Source: an uncultured delta proteobacterium (GTDB lineage Bacteria > RBG-13-61-14 > DRUE01). Taken from it: DNA of 7,100 nt. Position 1 is the stretch's first letter. The number at the start of each line of letters is the position of its first letter. The notes under the pieces are model-generated. The model had not been told where the DNA came from, did not search any database, and saw only the letters and a list, made by a program, of their open reading frames with translations. A program made the translations under genes and the position numbers. Location of the stretch: assembly GCA_903897985.1 (NCBI GenBank), contig CAIUDS010000238.1:1-7100 (forward strand), in the 5' to 3' direction. Positions 6,511 through 7,100 of the stretch are shown here, piece after piece.

Positions 6511-7100
6511 TCAGGTTTCATTGAATTTATCCCGGTTCCAGAATTGGGGATTATGAGCAATGTAAATGCGGATGCGGAGGAGAGCCTTTTCCTTGGTGAT
6601 GACGGACTCGTAATAATTGCGGTGCCAGACCTGGGCTTGCGGGGTTTGGCGGAGTTTATTGATACGCTTGTTGCAGATGGATTTGAACTGGCTGATGATG
6701 GCCCCGAGGGAGCCGGCTTGGAGGCCGGGCGGCGCGGGCGGATCAGCCGTACGGGCGTTCCGGTGGAACGCCCCCATCATTTCCAGTGACGCCCGGCGGC
6801 GGGCCCTTTTGGCCACAATGGTTCCTTCTTCCGCCTCCGCTCCCTTGATGATAATAATCCCGTGAATATGATTGGGCATGATCACAAACTCGTCCAGTTC
6901 AACTTCCTCCCTGACCTCCTCGGCCCGGAGCCATTCCTGCCGTGCAATTTCCCCAAATTGGTTCAGGACCATTTGCCCGTCCACGATTTCCCCGAATAGG
7001 CATTCCAGGTTTGCCGTGGCAAAGGTCACGAAGTAATAACCGCCGAGGCGGTAATCAAAATCTTTGAGCCGGATGGATCGGCGATGATGAAGATTGGGAT
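6511..7100 (-). CDS. REP-associated (RAYT) / IS200-like Y1 transposase, N-terminus beyond the window
   Basis: This belongs to the Y1 (HUH) transposase superfamily, which cuts and joins single-stranded DNA through a tyrosine. RAYT members are usually single-copy host genes linked to dispersed palindromic repeats. The frame stays open to the right edge: upstream of a GTG at 7029 it reads HHRRSIRLKDFDYRLGGYYF and continues into VTFATANLECLFG. The GTG is therefore an internal Val and the true start lies past 7100, probably only a few residues away. About 195 residues are visible. VIMPNHIHGIIII carries the HUH pair (His codons at 6870-6868 and 6864-6862). GSLGAIISQFKS, VWHRNYYESVI (tyrosine pair at 6615-6610) and YIAHNPQFW near the C-terminus match the usual RAYT order. 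Which tyrosine is catalytic I cannot decide by eye. A basic, proline-containing stretch between the HUH motif and GSLGA is typical of this group and variable. The stop is TGA at 6513-6511. Confidence 0.88.
   Translation of the reverse strand, partial: PNLHHRRSIRLKDFDYRLGGYYFVTFATANLECLFGEIVDGQMVLNQFGEIARQEWLRAEEVREEVELDEFVIMPNHIHGIIIIKGAEAEEGTIVAKRARRRASLEMMGAFHRNARTADPPAPPGLQAGSLGAIISQFKSICNKRINKLRQTPQAQVWHRNYYESVITKEKALLRIRIYIAHNPQFWNRDKFNET

Noticed and set aside
6472..6789. Plus-strand frame of 105 codons opposite the transposase
   Set aside because: It is the antisense of well-matched transposase motifs and shows no recognisable domain.

Overview
The window is bacterial DNA with four genes, all on the minus strand. 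It cannot be assigned to a phylum from this sequence alone. Two large genes at low coordinates are GC-rich. The 5.2-6.5 kb stretch is visibly AT-richer and looks like an accessory insertion zone. The order of transcription (high to low coordinates) is: a transposase-like gene cut by the window edge (6511-7100), a SIR2-like protein (5383-6282), an unrecognised all-helical protein (3698-5206), and mfd (132-3683).

Core part (about 1-5250). mfd encodes the transcription-repair coupling factor, with all helicase motifs visible. It lies 14 nt downstream of a 502-aa protein of unknown function, so the two very likely form one operon. A near-consensus sigma70-type promoter (TTGACA, 17 nt, TATACT) sits so close to the first ATG of the 502-aa gene that transcription should begin at or just before the start codon, giving a leaderless or nearly leaderless mRNA. 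Past the mfd stop there is a 9-bp hairpin with the stop codon in its loop. A large nested hairpin with a T-tract follows, oriented as a terminator for a plus-strand gene arriving from outside the window.

Accessory part (about 5250-7100). A 299-aa SIR2-like NAD-binding protein has its own well-spaced promoter and carries the motifs of the defence-associated SIR2 group, but no partner gene is visible. Downstream of it is a spaced inverted repeat (GTGTCCT/AGGACAC) that may be the relic of an insertion-sequence end. Upstream is a RAYT / IS200-like Y1 transposase with an HUH motif. The unknown protein linked to mfd and the solitary SIR2 protein next to a RAYT are the two points most worth following. 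Nothing in the window proves a new system.
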